Shown here piece by piece: positions 37,034-46,574 of a stretch of DNA of 64,000 nucleotides (position 1 is the stretch's first letter; each line of letters begins with the position of its first letter). Below the pieces are notes generated by a model, which did not search any database, was not told the origin of the DNA, and saw only the letters and a program-made list of their open reading frames with translations. Made by a program: the position numbers and the translations under genes. The stretch spans positions 23,100 to 87,099 of the forward strand of contig NZ_AKXQ01000020.1 of NCBI RefSeq assembly GCF_000276805.1, read 5' to 3'. Origin of the DNA: Moritella dasanensis ArB 0140 (GTDB lineage: Bacteria > Pseudomonadota > Gammaproteobacteria > Enterobacterales > Moritellaceae).

Positions 37034-37600
37034 TTAAAGCTGCACTTGTTGATGACGGAAGCAATCGGTGGTGTGATCGTTAACCATACCGGTTGCTTGC
37101 ATAAACGCATAGCAAATCGTCGGGCCGACAAAGTTAAAACCACGCTTTTTTAAATCTTTGCTCATGGCTTCTGAGATGTCAGTTTTAGCCGGTGTTGCAG
37201 CCAGTGAAGGTAAATTATTTTGCAGCGTCACGCCATTAACAAAACCCCAAATATACGCATCGAACGAACCAAATTCGGCTTGGATATTTAAAAAACCTTG
37301 GGCATTTTTTATCACAGAGCGAATTTTTAACTTATTACGCACAATCCCTTCATTCCCGAGTAAGCAGTTAACGTCGTCTTCGTTATACTTAGCTATCAGC
37401 TTATAATCAAACTGATCCAGAGCCAGTCGGTAATTCTCGCGTTTCCTCAGTATTGTTATCCAACTTAATCCCGCTTGCGCGCCTTCCAAAATCAAGAATT
37501 CAAATAAGCGTTGTTCATCATGAACTGCTACGCCCCACTCTTCATCATGATAAGTCACATATAACGGGTCGTCTCCACACCAAGTACATCTGTTATTCAT
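37034..37600 (-). CDS. tag: DNA-3-methyladenine glycosylase I
   Basis: The 188-residue protein matches TagI: CTWCGDDPLYVTYHDEEWG, LEGAQAGLSWITILRKRENY, and KRGFNFVGPTICYAFMQATG, with HTTDC at the end. The zinc ligands Cys5, His18 and the His/Cys of HTTDCF are present. It excises 3-methyladenine from alkylated DNA. It converges on the MFS gene with one base between stop codons. Confidence 0.95.
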   Translation of the reverse strand: MNNRCTWCGDDPLYVTYHDEEWGVAVHDEQRLFEFLILEGAQAGLSWITILRKRENYRLALDQFDYKLIAKYNEDDVNCLLGNEGIVRNKLKIRSVIKNAQGFLNIQAEFGSFDAYIWGFVNGVTLQNNLPSLAATPAKTDISEAMSKDLKKRGFNFVGPTICYAFMQATGMVNDHTTDCFRHQQVQL

Positions 37601-37623
37601 TGCTTATCCGACCTTTATCAAAA

Positions 37624-38184
37624 TTAACAACCCGTCGTTTCTAAGCTAAACAATTGAGTTTTATCGGTATGGTGATATTCGGCATAACAGAAATCCTTAC
37701 TCAAATCCCCAGTGCCATAACCAATACGCGAGAAGTCATTGTCTTCATAAACCGTGATTTCAGCATAGGTTGCGGTGCGATTGCCGCTCGCTATTGTCAC
37801 ATCCAGCGGCACACCTAACTCCATAAACGTTTCAATAAAATAGGCATGTGGCGTTGTCGCTTCACTTTTCGTTTCTGGATAACCACGATAAAACTGATAA
37901 TCCCCATAGTCTGTTGCGATGGTGACATTATCACCCAATATATTGTCAATTTGAGCCTTCATATGCAGCAATCGCACTGTTGATTTCAGGCTACCGTGAA
38001 AGTTTTCAACCGTTTCTTTTTTTGCATCATCTTTTAAATCGATAAAACGCGGGACGGCCGTTGCAGACAGCACACCTAAAACAACAATCGTAATGACCAA
38101 TTCAATGAGCGTAAAACCACTATTTATTTTAGATATATTGTTTATTTTAAACCCTGTATTTCTTTTAAACGCAGTAAAATCCAT
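37624..38184 (-). CDS. Type IV prepilin-like protein (MSHA/T2SS type)
   Basis: The 186-residue protein has a prepilin leader cut at SG|FTLIELVITIVVLGVLSATA, with Glu5 of the mature form present. AVPRFIDLKDDAKKETVENF follows and looks like the MSHA major-pilin family. The C-terminal region has two cysteines (DFCYAEY, TTGC) that may form a disulfide. The leader before the cut is long (about 22 residues). No assembly genes are adjacent, so it must rely on machinery encoded elsewhere. Confidence 0.85.
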   Translation of the reverse strand: MDFTAFKRNTGFKINNISKINSGFTLIELVITIVVLGVLSATAVPRFIDLKDDAKKETVENFHGSLKSTVRLLHMKAQIDNILGDNVTIATDYGDYQFYRGYPETKSEATTPHAYFIETFMELGVPLDVTIASGNRTATYAEITVYEDNDFSRIGYGTGDLSKDFCYAEYHHTDKTQLFSLETTGC

Positions 38185-38461
38185 TTTCTCTCTCGGTTAA
38201 ATTTTCGAACTATCTGTTAGCTGTTTTCACTCTCGATGAGAGATTTGTAATATTATGCCTTATAAAATACTTAGTACTATAAGCTTAATTGCAAAATAAT
38301 GAATGCCCAGCTTAAAAAGCTTCTATCTCACTATTTTTTATGTAAATTTTACGATGTATTATTTTCTACGTATTCTTTTCTACGTAATATTCTACGTTAA
38401 CGATAATTGTAGTCTGATTTTTTTTCAGTAAAAATAAAAGATAGCGACACCGATAACGATG
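38185..38461. other. AT-rich intergenic region with degenerate direct repeats
   Basis: The 277 bases hold no gene I can support. Around 38354-38402 the motif TTCTACGT recurs three times at 12-16-base spacing. This is upstream of the prepilin gene, at about -170 to -220, and might be a repeated regulatory site. Confidence 0.4.
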
Positions 38462-39457
38462 TCACGCTTTAATCACTCTCACTAGCACGCAATGAGTCAA
38501 CCATATTGCCAGCGAGGTCAGTATTACCGCAAAGGTGATAGAGCTAAAACGATAGACAATAGAGAAGAATGCATCTTGTTGCCCAGGCTGAAAAGCGGTT
38601 GTCAGAGGCACTGCTAATGCGCTCAACGCCGAGAACCCAAGCCCAGATTTAACCCCACCCATGGCGATTAGCCAAGCAAAAAAACCAGCTGCTATCGCAA
38701 AGGCCATTAAAAATAATAATCCATTATTCGCCCAACTTGATAAAGCTAATTGGATCGCCATGCCCGCCACACAACCCAGCAATGTACCGCTGATGCGAAT
38801 TTTTGCTACCGCCATGGAACCAAGGAAAGTCATCGGTGTTAACACAATAAAAATAGACGCTTGCGCTGAAATCGAGTCACTCAGATCCGCAAACTGAAAG
38901 ATTAAAAAAGCCAACATGGCGATGGTCCACCCCATTGCAGCTTGTCGTAATACACCGATGTGATCGTGCGGTACCGCAGCCGCGGCATGTGGCTTCACCA
39001 CCTTTAGGTTTACAGGTTCCGGAAATAAAAAATACGCGAGTGCACAAATAGGATAAATAGCAAAGGCACTGACCCAAAGCGTGACCGTGAAGTCTTCAAT
39101 ATCAAAGCTCGGATAACTGATAAAATTAAGTGCAATCGAGCCCACCAGCAATCCTGTAAAACCAAACAAATAACTGCTTGGTTTGGTCATGGCGATACAC
39201 TTACTCAAAAATAAAATGGCCACGGCCACTGTCATCAACCAAGGATACGCTTGTAAAAAACCCGAAATGAAATTCACTTCCAGCGTGACTAAAATAATGC
39301 CGAACACCATTTGATTGATTAAACTGCAATGCCAATCATCTGTACGGGCAATTATAAATACCGGCAGTAGTGCAGCAAAAAAACCATACGACCAACCAAA
39401 AACCATACTTAGCGCTAAACCAAATACACATGCAAACCAAAGTCGCATCGTTTTCAT
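38462..39457 (-). CDS. FUSC/DUF2955-like inner-membrane protein
   Basis: About 331 residues with roughly nine membrane helices in two clusters. GFSALSALAVPLTTAFQPGQ and ISAQASIFIVLTPMTFLGSM are seen in the DUF2955/FUSC-like partner proteins of HlyD-type adaptors. A start at 39457 has GGAGG upstream. It is downstream of the HlyD gene on the same strand, suggesting a two-component efflux pump like AaeAB. The substrate is unknown. Confidence 0.8.
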   Translation of the reverse strand: MKTMRLWFACVFGLALSMVFGWSYGFFAALLPVFIIARTDDWHCSLINQMVFGIILVTLEVNFISGFLQAYPWLMTVAVAILFLSKCIAMTKPSSYLFGFTGLLVGSIALNFISYPSFDIEDFTVTLWVSAFAIYPICALAYFLFPEPVNLKVVKPHAAAAVPHDHIGVLRQAAMGWTIAMLAFLIFQFADLSDSISAQASIFIVLTPMTFLGSMAVAKIRISGTLLGCVAGMAIQLALSSWANNGLLFLMAFAIAAGFFAWLIAMGGVKSGLGFSALSALAVPLTTAFQPGQQDAFFSIVYRFSSITFAVILTSLAIWLTHCVLVRVIKA

Positions 39458-39540
39458 CATCCCCTCCCCGTTAAACTAAATCGATCGAATACACTGACTC
39501 GGCCGAATAAACCCATGCAGTCTTAATAAACCCAGTGGCC

Positions 39541-40608
39541 TTAATAAATATAATGCAGTAAACCAGCAAGCTTGATCTGCAGACTTGCCAAAGTTTGCCA
39601 CCACACATTATTGGTAGGGTAAAGCACCACTGTGGCGCGCGAGCCGACAAATAGCTGGCTCGGGATAGCTTGCTCACTGGCAAGATTCACGCGTATACGC
39701 TGCGCATCTCGCACCCAACGATTGCTGACTTCCACCGAGGTTAATTGACCACTGGCGGTTTGCTGCGCCGACGCCACACCAAAGTCACGACTGGCGACAG
39801 TGAAGTTAAATACTTGCCCCGGCAGCGCATCATAAGTGACATAAGCAGCGGAGGTTTTACTGATTAATGTCGTGGCTTTTTCACGAAAATCAGCAGCTAC
39901 CCACAGCGAATCGCTGGAAATAAACGTCAGCATCGGTTGATTCGCAGTGGCCATCGCGCCGACTTCTAATTGCAGATTCGTGATCACGCCCGTGTTCGGT
40001 GCATAGATGTTGGTGTGGGATAAATCTAATGTCGCTTGCGCAAGGTTATTCTTAGCCGCCATCACCAATGAGCTGTCACCCACTCCCGTACCCAATTGGG
40101 CTTTAATTGCGAGGGTTTGTTGTTTAGCCGCATGCAGTGTCGAGCGCGCCGCTTGATATTTGGCATAAGCACTATCCTGCATAGACACGGACACCAGGTG
40201 TTTTTTAGCCAGCTTGCTGATACGTTTATATTCCGCCGCCGCATTGTTGTAATTGGCATTACTGCTGGCGGTATTTGCGATGGCCGCTTCGACCTGCGCA
40301 TACAAGGATGTTTGTTGCTCATACGCTTGTTGTAATGCCACGTTGGCCTTGTTTACCGCGATGCTGTATTTGCTATTATTAATACGAAACAACAGCTGGC
40401 CCTTTTCCACATGCTGATTATTGTTGATCGCAACATCGATAATCGGCCCAGATACTTCCGGCGCTAATTGCACCACATAACCATAAACTCGACTCTCGGT
40501 GGTTAACGGGGCGTATCTATCGGCCACTATGATGTAAGCCATGAATACAATGAACAAGACAATAAGGCGACACATCCAACGACGAAAAGCGGACTGGGTA
40601 TGAGACAT
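39541..40608 (-). CDS. HlyD/EmrA-like membrane fusion protein
   Basis: The 355-residue protein has one N-terminal membrane helix (LIVLFIVFMAYIIVADRYAP), a biotinyl-lipoyl-like half (VSGPIIDVAINNNQHVEKGQ), a long coiled coil (~90-190), then ATLDLSHTNIYAPNTGVITN and a beta-barrel. It forms an efflux system with the DUF2955-like protein encoded 80 bases downstream. The divergent LysR gene is the likely regulator. Confidence 0.92.
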   Translation of the reverse strand: MSHTQSAFRRWMCRLIVLFIVFMAYIIVADRYAPLTTESRVYGYVVQLAPEVSGPIIDVAINNNQHVEKGQLLFRINNSKYSIAVNKANVALQQAYEQQTSLYAQVEAAIANTASSNANYNNAAAEYKRISKLAKKHLVSVSMQDSAYAKYQAARSTLHAAKQQTLAIKAQLGTGVGDSSLVMAAKNNLAQATLDLSHTNIYAPNTGVITNLQLEVGAMATANQPMLTFISSDSLWVAADFREKATTLISKTSAAYVTYDALPGQVFNFTVASRDFGVASAQQTASGQLTSVEVSNRWVRDAQRIRVNLASEQAIPSQLFVGSRATVVLYPTNNVWWQTLASLQIKLAGLLHYIY

Positions 40609-40758
40609 ATAAATTTCCGATGACGAATAAAACAGTGGGGGATTATAGAAATATTCGACTTGATTAAATACAACAATTAATATGGCACTTGCGTCTCATA
40701 AGTAGGACAATGAGTAATGCGTTAATGAATAATAGCTCGACTAATAATAGGACAATCA

Positions 40759-41628
40759 ATGAAAGCATCGATGGATGATCTGTACTTATTCATATTAACA
40801 GTAAGACATGGCGGTATTAGCGCTGCGGCACAAGCCCATGGATTACAGCGTTCCAAGGTCAGCCGACGACTCCAAGAATTAGAAAAAGCACTAGGTTGCC
40901 AACTACTTATCCGCACCACACGGCAGATCGAACTGACCGAACATGGTCGCCTGCTGTATAAACATATTAATCAGCCATTAAGCGATGTAAACCAAGCTAT
41001 TTCATTACTGAAAAATCAACAACTAAGCCTGCAAGGCGTATTGCGTATTGCCGTGCCTGCGGCGTTTATTGCTTCAACTCTCTTTGCAGCATTGTTAGAT
41101 GACTACGCACGACAGTTTCCAGACATCAGCTTAGAAATAATTCATCGACATGAAAGTGTCGATTTGAAACGTGAAAATATCGACTTGCAGTTATTGCCTG
41201 ATGTCGTCGATATTATTAATGAAGATTACATCCAGCAAGTATTCTTCCCGTCTAAAAGAGGCCTGTTTTGTGCACCACATTACCTGACAAATCACCCGAT
41301 GCCACACAGTCTGAACGATCTGTTTGAACATGCTATTTTAACCAGTCACTACGATTCTTGCATATTACCAGAAGGCTTGAATATACGCTTAATTTCAGAG
41401 GATTTGGGCTTAGTGAATCGCATGGCACAATCGGGGCATGGTATTGCGTTGCTCCCGATGATTTTAGTTCAGCAACAGATTAAACAAGGAAAGTTGATTC
41501 ATGTTCTGCCCGATATTTATCAATCAGAAATTGCCATGACCTTGGTGTATTCTTCACGCCAATTCTTACCGCAAAAAACCCGCGCTATGATCAACTTACT
41601 GCGCGATAAATTTTTAAATCATCACTGA
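40759..41628 (+). CDS. LysR-family regulator divergent from HlyD/DUF2955
   Basis: The 289-residue protein has DLYLFILTVRHGGISAAAQA and HGLQRSKVSRRLQELEKALG as its wHTH. The effector domain has AVPAAFIASTLFAALLDDYA. Its divergent position relative to the HlyD gene suggests that it controls that pump. AGGACAATCA precedes the ATG. Confidence 0.92.
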   Translation: MKASMDDLYLFILTVRHGGISAAAQAHGLQRSKVSRRLQELEKALGCQLLIRTTRQIELTEHGRLLYKHINQPLSDVNQAISLLKNQQLSLQGVLRIAVPAAFIASTLFAALLDDYARQFPDISLEIIHRHESVDLKRENIDLQLLPDVVDIINEDYIQQVFFPSKRGLFCAPHYLTNHPMPHSLNDLFEHAILTSHYDSCILPEGLNIRLISEDLGLVNRMAQSGHGIALLPMILVQQQIKQGKLIHVLPDIYQSEIAMTLVYSSRQFLPQKTRAMINLLRDKFLNHH

Positions 41629-41737
41629 TATCGATGTTATCAATGTTAATTGTTCCGTGCAGTAACCACGGCCGCTCTTAGCAAAATCGCAGTCCTCTAC
41701 TATGATTTAGCTTACACCTCAACGCTGGGTATCTTTG

Positions 41738-42703
41738 ATGAACTACATAAAAAAGTTAATAATGGGCAACTATGGTTCACACGGCAATCCGATTAATTTT
41801 ATTCGATCTAAATTTTACAACAAATATCCCTACATGTTCTTACAGTCTACATTCCCCAGTGCGGTTGAGCTTGAACTGACCAACGATTGTAATTTTCGCT
41901 GCCCACATTGTCCAAGAACACATAATATGACACGTCCTGTTGGCTACATGGATCTTAAATTAGTGTTTAGCATTATAGGTGAAATAGCCCAACATCAACG
42001 CACTATGCTAAGAATTGTAGGTTTAGGAGAGCCTGCAATGCATCCTAACCTGAAAGAGATTTTAGCCTTTGCCAAAAGTCAAAACGTGGTAACCGAGTTC
42101 ACCACCAACGGTACCTTATTAGAAGTGTTAACTCCGGATGAAGTCATCAATTCAGGTATCGATTATTTAGGTATTTCTATCGATGGATTTGATGCTGCTA
42201 GTTATGGAAAACGTCGTGTCGGCGGCGATTATGCAACCGTCAAACGTAACGTACAATTACTCCATGAAGAGAAAGAAAAAAAACACTCTAACACACCAAT
42301 CGTCGCGATCCGCAACGTGGAATTTAGTAATGACGACCCAGAAAAATTAAACACTTATAAGCTAAAATGGTTTAAACATTCCGACGTAGTGAGTTTCAAC
42401 ACCTTCACGCCAAACAGGCCGATTATTACTGACGGTCCATATAAACGCTGCCACTCTATTAAATTTGAGCTAAAAATAAATTGGAACGGTGATGTGCCAC
42501 TTTGCCGATTCCAGTGTGCTTTTCGAGAAGAAGAAATTATTCAAAATGCCCATGACACATCACTAAAAGATATTTGGATGAGCCCGAGGTTACAAGCAGC
42601 AAGAACAATTCATAGGGAAAAAGATTTAGACAAATTAAGTTACTGTAAATCATGTCCCAAAGTACAAATTTCAACACCAACCATTCGTAAATTTTGGAAA
42701 TGA
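41738..42703 (+). CDS. Radical SAM/SPASM-like protein
   Basis: About 321 residues. The SAM-cluster motif is CNFRCPHC (around residues 50-57), then VGLGEPAMHPNL and EFTTNGTL. The C-terminus has a further Cys group (PLCRFQC, YCKSCPK) of the SPASM type, usually binding auxiliary iron-sulfur clusters. The ATG at 41738 was chosen over a TTG one codon earlier. No precursor peptide gene and no partner is recognised on either side, so the reaction is unknown. Confidence 0.88.
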   Translation: MNYIKKLIMGNYGSHGNPINFIRSKFYNKYPYMFLQSTFPSAVELELTNDCNFRCPHCPRTHNMTRPVGYMDLKLVFSIIGEIAQHQRTMLRIVGLGEPAMHPNLKEILAFAKSQNVVTEFTTNGTLLEVLTPDEVINSGIDYLGISIDGFDAASYGKRRVGGDYATVKRNVQLLHEEKEKKHSNTPIVAIRNVEFSNDDPEKLNTYKLKWFKHSDVVSFNTFTPNRPIITDGPYKRCHSIKFELKINWNGDVPLCRFQCAFREEEIIQNAHDTSLKDIWMSPRLQAARTIHREKDLDKLSYCKSCPKVQISTPTIRKFWK

Positions 42704-42704
42704 C

Positions 42705-42747
42705 ACAGTAAAATAGGGGTATAACACCAATACCCGCTATTCACTGT
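42705..42747. terminator. Long bidirectional hairpin after the radical SAM gene
   Basis: ACAGT...AATAGGGGTAT on the left pairs with ATACCCGCTATT...ACTGT on the right (42705-42747) with few mismatches. It lies between convergent genes and probably ends both the radical SAM and the chemoreceptor transcripts. Confidence 0.7.
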
Positions 42748-42757
42748 AATTGCTTTA

Positions 42758-44380
42758 TTATTTAACTTGGAATTTATTCAACCAACTGGCTAAATCAGCG
42801 GTTAATCGCACCAAGGTTTGTGAGCTTTCTGCGCCATCCGATACTGTTGTCGATAACTGACAACTGCTCTGTTCAATCATGTTCACTTGCATGGCAATAT
42901 CTTCACCAACCACTTTTTGCTCAGCGGCGGCGGTGGCAATTTCATGACTCATCGATGAGATAGTTTCTAGCGCAGTCACAATTTGCGCCAAGGCTTCCGA
43001 TGCATGCTTAGATTCCGTGACGGTACTCGCACTCGTATCAGCACATATATCCATGGTTGAAATCGCATTACGAGAGCCAATTTGCAGGTTCGTCACCATT
43101 TGCTGAATTTCTTTGGTACAGTTTTGGGTTCGCCCAGCTAGGTTTCGTACTTCATCAGCAACAACCGCAAAACCGCGGCCTTGCTCACCCGCACGCGCCG
43201 CTTCAATCGCCGCATTCAATGCGAGCAAGTTAGTTTGCTCGGCAATGTCGCCAATCACATCTAAAATCTTGGTAATGTTATTTACATCGCCATCTAACGA
43301 AGACACCGCAGAACTTGCCGTATGTAGCTGATCAGCAAGACCTTGAATATTATTCACTGTCGAGTTAATTAAATTATGGGTATCGACACTTTGTTTATCC
43401 GCATCAAGGGTATTTTGCGCCGTCGCTTGGGCAGAGTCGGCTACGCCATTGGCCGATTCCGCCATCTCTGTCATTGCCGTTGCAATCATCACCGTTGACT
43501 GTCGTTGGGTCTCGGTTAATTCGCTCATCTGTTTAGCGCGTGTATCAACATCGTGTAACTCAGTGCTTAGTGCGTTCATCGCCTGCCCAAGATGCTGAAC
43601 TAACTCACCCAAAGACATACTCATTGTTTGTACGGCGCCGTAAATACTGTCTCTTGGCGCAGACTCGCTAAATGATGTGCTAATTTGACCATCAGCTACC
43701 GATTGAATCGCAGTTAATACATCTTGTGGTTCACCACCAATAATCGCAATCATACGTTTAATTGCCGTCATAAGTAGTCCAAAAATCAGACTCGCCACCA
43801 CGAAACATAAACCGAATTGCCATTTAGCACTCGACCAAAAACGCGCATTCACTTCATTCTCGCCAATACCTGTACCCACAATCCAACCCCAACGCGTGGT
43901 CTTTTCGGCAATAGAGTGTTTTTCTTCCACTGAACCATCAGGCAATCGTTGCGTCCAAATATAGTCGGCGATTTGATTTGGCTGGCGATTCACTGCATTC
44001 GTTAAGATCTGACCAACACTTTTACCTTTACTGTCTTTAAAATCATTAAAGCTCGTACCATGTAATTGCGGATCAAGTGGCGCAGCAAGGAACATCAGAT
44101 TTTCATCAGCAACGTACACGTATTCGTTGTCTTTATAGATGTTATTTCTCAATACCTGGATCGCGATTTGTTTGGCTTTGTTTTCTTCTAGCTCACCAGA
44201 TGCGACCATTTTTTCCATATTAGTAATGAAATTATACGTAGTTTGAAACACCTCGGTCACCCGAGATTCATTATCCGCTGTACTTGATGCTTTCAGCGTC
44301 CACAGACCCACGACAGTAATAGCAACAAGTGCTGATAAGATGATACCGGCAAGTAAATATGATTGTGTTTTTAAGTTCAT
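42758..44380 (-). CDS. Methyl-accepting chemotaxis protein, single-Cache type
   Basis: About 540 residues. The N-terminal helix is followed by a short periplasmic sCache_2-like domain ([31 protein letters not shown]) and a second helix near 190-210. The linker has the same IGGEP motif as the receptor at 1524. The signalling tip is [20 protein letters not shown]. The ATG at 44380 has AGAAG 8 bases upstream; GTG 44389 is also open. The ligand is unknown. Confidence 0.93.
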   Translation of the reverse strand: MNLKTQSYLLAGIILSALVAITVVGLWTLKASSTADNESRVTEVFQTTYNFITNMEKMVASGELEENKAKQIAIQVLRNNIYKDNEYVYVADENLMFLAAPLDPQLHGTSFNDFKDSKGKSVGQILTNAVNRQPNQIADYIWTQRLPDGSVEEKHSIAEKTTRWGWIVGTGIGENEVNARFWSSAKWQFGLCFVVASLIFGLLMTAIKRMIAIIGGEPQDVLTAIQSVADGQISTSFSESAPRDSIYGAVQTMSMSLGELVQHLGQAMNALSTELHDVDTRAKQMSELTETQRQSTVMIATAMTEMAESANGVADSAQATAQNTLDADKQSVDTHNLINSTVNNIQGLADQLHTASSAVSSLDGDVNNITKILDVIGDIAEQTNLLALNAAIEAARAGEQGRGFAVVADEVRNLAGRTQNCTKEIQQMVTNLQIGSRNAISTMDICADTSASTVTESKHASEALAQIVTALETISSMSHEIATAAAEQKVVGEDIAMQVNMIEQSSCQLSTTVSDGAESSQTLVRLTADLASWLNKFQVK

Positions 44381-44954
44381 TCGAGGCACTTCTTTGAATA
44401 AATGGAGAGGACATTACTCTATCGGCAACATCACATATAACTTTACAGTCTGTCGTAATTTAACCACAAAACGCCTACCAGGTTTGTGATCTGATCAATA
44501 TTAGAGATCAAAATTAACCATTATGAGGTAACAACATGATTTAGATTATGAATAAGTGTAAATAAGTACGTTTTATTACGGCCATTTTAGCTACTGACGG
44601 TTCCAATTAAACAAACATGACTAAATATCATTATCCTCGTCAACACAAACACAACAACGTGTTGTAAATTGTTCACAATATTCATTCAAAATTAAATCAT
44701 AAGATGCTGATTTTAATTATAAAATAAGCTATTACACCTCTTTTCATTCTATTTTAATATTATAGACCCACGTCATGTTGTTACTATTTTGTTTCCAATT
44801 AGTGATCAAGTTGTAGACAACCAATGTGAACAACTATATATTTTTAATGGATATTGGGTTCTGTCGCAGCGTTTTAAAATGGATGTACCTGACACAGAAT
44901 AAAAATATCAATTGTTCAAATAATGATGATAATCAACATTGAGGTAGAGTAGAT
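44381..44954. other. Intergenic region with possible IS-end remnant, upstream of xanP
   Basis: This region has no supported ORF. From 44856 it reads GGGTTCTGTCGCA and 30 bases later CCTGACACAGAA, which is an imperfect inverted partner. The first string resembles the terminal repeats of IS6-family elements (GGTTCTGTTGCA), so it could be a tiny deleted IS remnant; this is weak. GAGG precedes the xanP start. Confidence 0.35.
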
Positions 44955-46352
44955 ATGAGTACAAAAGGAACTACAGATGACTTGTTATACGAACTTCATG
45001 ATCGCCCCGAACCACTTAAAGCCTTGTTTGCCGCTTTTCAGCATATTTTAGCGAGCTTTGTTGGTATTACCACACCCGCATTAATTATTGGCGGCGTTTT
45101 AGGGTTAGGCAGTGAACTACCGTATCTTATCTCAATGGCCTTATTTGTATCCGGCGTTGGTACTTTTTTGCAAGCCAAACGACTTGGTCCGATAGGATCA
45201 GGATTACTCTGCGTACAAGGCACCAGTTTTGCGTTTTTAAGCGCCGTGCTCGCCGCTGGTTTTATTGTGAAAAACCGTGGCGGTAGCCCCGAAGAAATCT
45301 TAGCCATGATTTTTGGTGTGTGCTTCTTCGCTTCATTTGTAGAGATATTCTTAAGCCGTATCATCCATAAATTACAGCATATTATCACCCCGGTGGTGAC
45401 CGGTATTGTCATCACCACTATCGGTTTATCGCTGATTAAAGTCGGCATGACAGATATCGCCGGTGGTTTCGGTAATCCAGACATCGGTGATGCAAAATAT
45501 CTCATTGTTGGTGGCGTGACGTTAGCGACAATTATTTTAATTAACCGCTCAAGTAATCAGGTATTACGCTTATCTGGCATCATGATCGGCATGTTAGTCG
45601 GTTATATAACCGCGTGTTACATGGACATGGTGAGTTTTGAAATTGCAGACGTTGCCCTTATTTCAATACCGGTCCCGTTTAAATATGGTTTCGATTTTGA
45701 TTTCGCCGCATTTATTCCCGTCGCCATTATCTCCATTGTGACTGCGATAGAAACCACAGGTGATTTAACCGCAAACTCGATGGTATCGCGCCAACCGACA
45801 CAAGGTCCAGTTTACATCAGCCGTATCCGTGGTGGCGTCTTAGGTGATGGCGTTAACTCTTGCTTAGCGTCTATTTTTGGTAGCTTTCCGATGTCTACCT
45901 TTAGCCAAAATAACGGTGTGATCCAATTAACCGGCGTAGCCAGTCGCTATGTGGCCTTTTATATTGGCGGACTATTCGTCTTGCTTGGCCTGTTCCCAAT
46001 TATTGGAGCGGTATTACAAACATTACCTAAGCCAGTATTAGGCGGTGCAACACTGGTGATGTTTGGTACGGTCGCCTCTGCCGGTATCCGAATTCTAGCT
46101 TCTGCCGATTTAGATCGTCGTGATCTATTGATCATGGCAGTGTCGTTTGGTCTTGGTCTCGGTGTTGTCGCCGTGCCTGAAGTAACCAGTTCATTTTCAC
46201 CTTTGTTAAAAAGTATTTTCAGTTCTTCAGTCACGGTTGCCGGTCTCTCTGCTATTTTGATGAGCATGATCCTACCGCAACGAAAAAAAGAAGAAGTTAA
46301 AGAAGAAGAACAACAAAATACCGTGGTAGCGAAAGAAGTGCATGCGCGCTAA
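44955..46352 (+). CDS. xanP: Xanthine permease of the NCS2 family (XanP-like)
   Basis: The 465-residue protein has about 14 helices. YELHDRPEPLKALFAAFQHIL at the start, GSGLLCVQGTSFAFLSAV, ETTGDLTANSMVSR (Glu in the substrate site) and FSQNNGVIQLTGVASR match E. coli XanP, a proton-coupled xanthine transporter of 463 residues. Urate or another purine is possible. An 8-oxoguanine deaminase gene follows on the same strand after 222 bases. Confidence 0.85.
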   Translation: MSTKGTTDDLLYELHDRPEPLKALFAAFQHILASFVGITTPALIIGGVLGLGSELPYLISMALFVSGVGTFLQAKRLGPIGSGLLCVQGTSFAFLSAVLAAGFIVKNRGGSPEEILAMIFGVCFFASFVEIFLSRIIHKLQHIITPVVTGIVITTIGLSLIKVGMTDIAGGFGNPDIGDAKYLIVGGVTLATIILINRSSNQVLRLSGIMIGMLVGYITACYMDMVSFEIADVALISIPVPFKYGFDFDFAAFIPVAIISIVTAIETTGDLTANSMVSRQPTQGPVYISRIRGGVLGDGVNSCLASIFGSFPMSTFSQNNGVIQLTGVASRYVAFYIGGLFVLLGLFPIIGAVLQTLPKPVLGGATLVMFGTVASAGIRILASADLDRRDLLIMAVSFGLGLGVVAVPEVTSSFSPLLKSIFSSSVTVAGLSAILMSMILPQRKKEEVKEEEQQNTVVAKEVHAR

Positions 46353-46363
46353 ATATTGACTTG

Positions 46364-46423
46364 AGGGGTATTTTTTGTTGTGATATCCCTTATCAATCAA
46401 GTTATAAAAATCTTGTTTGATTG
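46364..46423 (+). other. Two hairpins after xanP
   Basis: AGGGGTAT (46364-46371) pairs with ATATCCCT (46383-46390). CAATCAA (46394-46400) then pairs with TTGATTG (46417-46423). The first may terminate xanP transcription, but neither has a long T-run. Confidence 0.45.
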
Positions 46424-46520
46424 ATTTGGAGGCGATCATTAAATAGCCGTGATCTTAGATCAACTGATACTGTACCTTTCCGGTTTGTGCATTATCAGCT
46501 CCTACATCCGGGTTTGAGCT

Positions 46521-46548
46521 ATTAAGGTCTTTGGCCTTAATTATTTTT
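46521..46548 (+). promoter_or_regulatory. Candidate transcription attenuator before the 8-oxoguanine deaminase gene
   Basis: ATTAAGGTC (46521-46529) pairs with GGCCTTAAT (46533-46541, one T-G pair) around a TTT loop and is followed by TATTTTT. This is an intrinsic-terminator shape, and it ends 26 bases before the gene's start codon. An upstream ACCTT (46474-46478) could compete for AAGGT. A terminator here makes sense as a control element or as a stop for read-through from xanP. Confidence 0.6.
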
Positions 46549-46574
46549 CTAAACCCTGACAATTAGGAGTTTAT

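Noticed and set aside
39471..39683. A small ORF between the HlyD and DUF2955 genes
   Set aside because: It overlaps the HlyD gene in another frame and looks non-coding; not the DUF1656 partner of AaeX type.
46424..46520. Purine riboswitch aptamer before the 8-oxoguanine deaminase
   Set aside because: The conserved loop and core residues of the known purine riboswitch were not seen; only the downstream terminator hairpin is supported.
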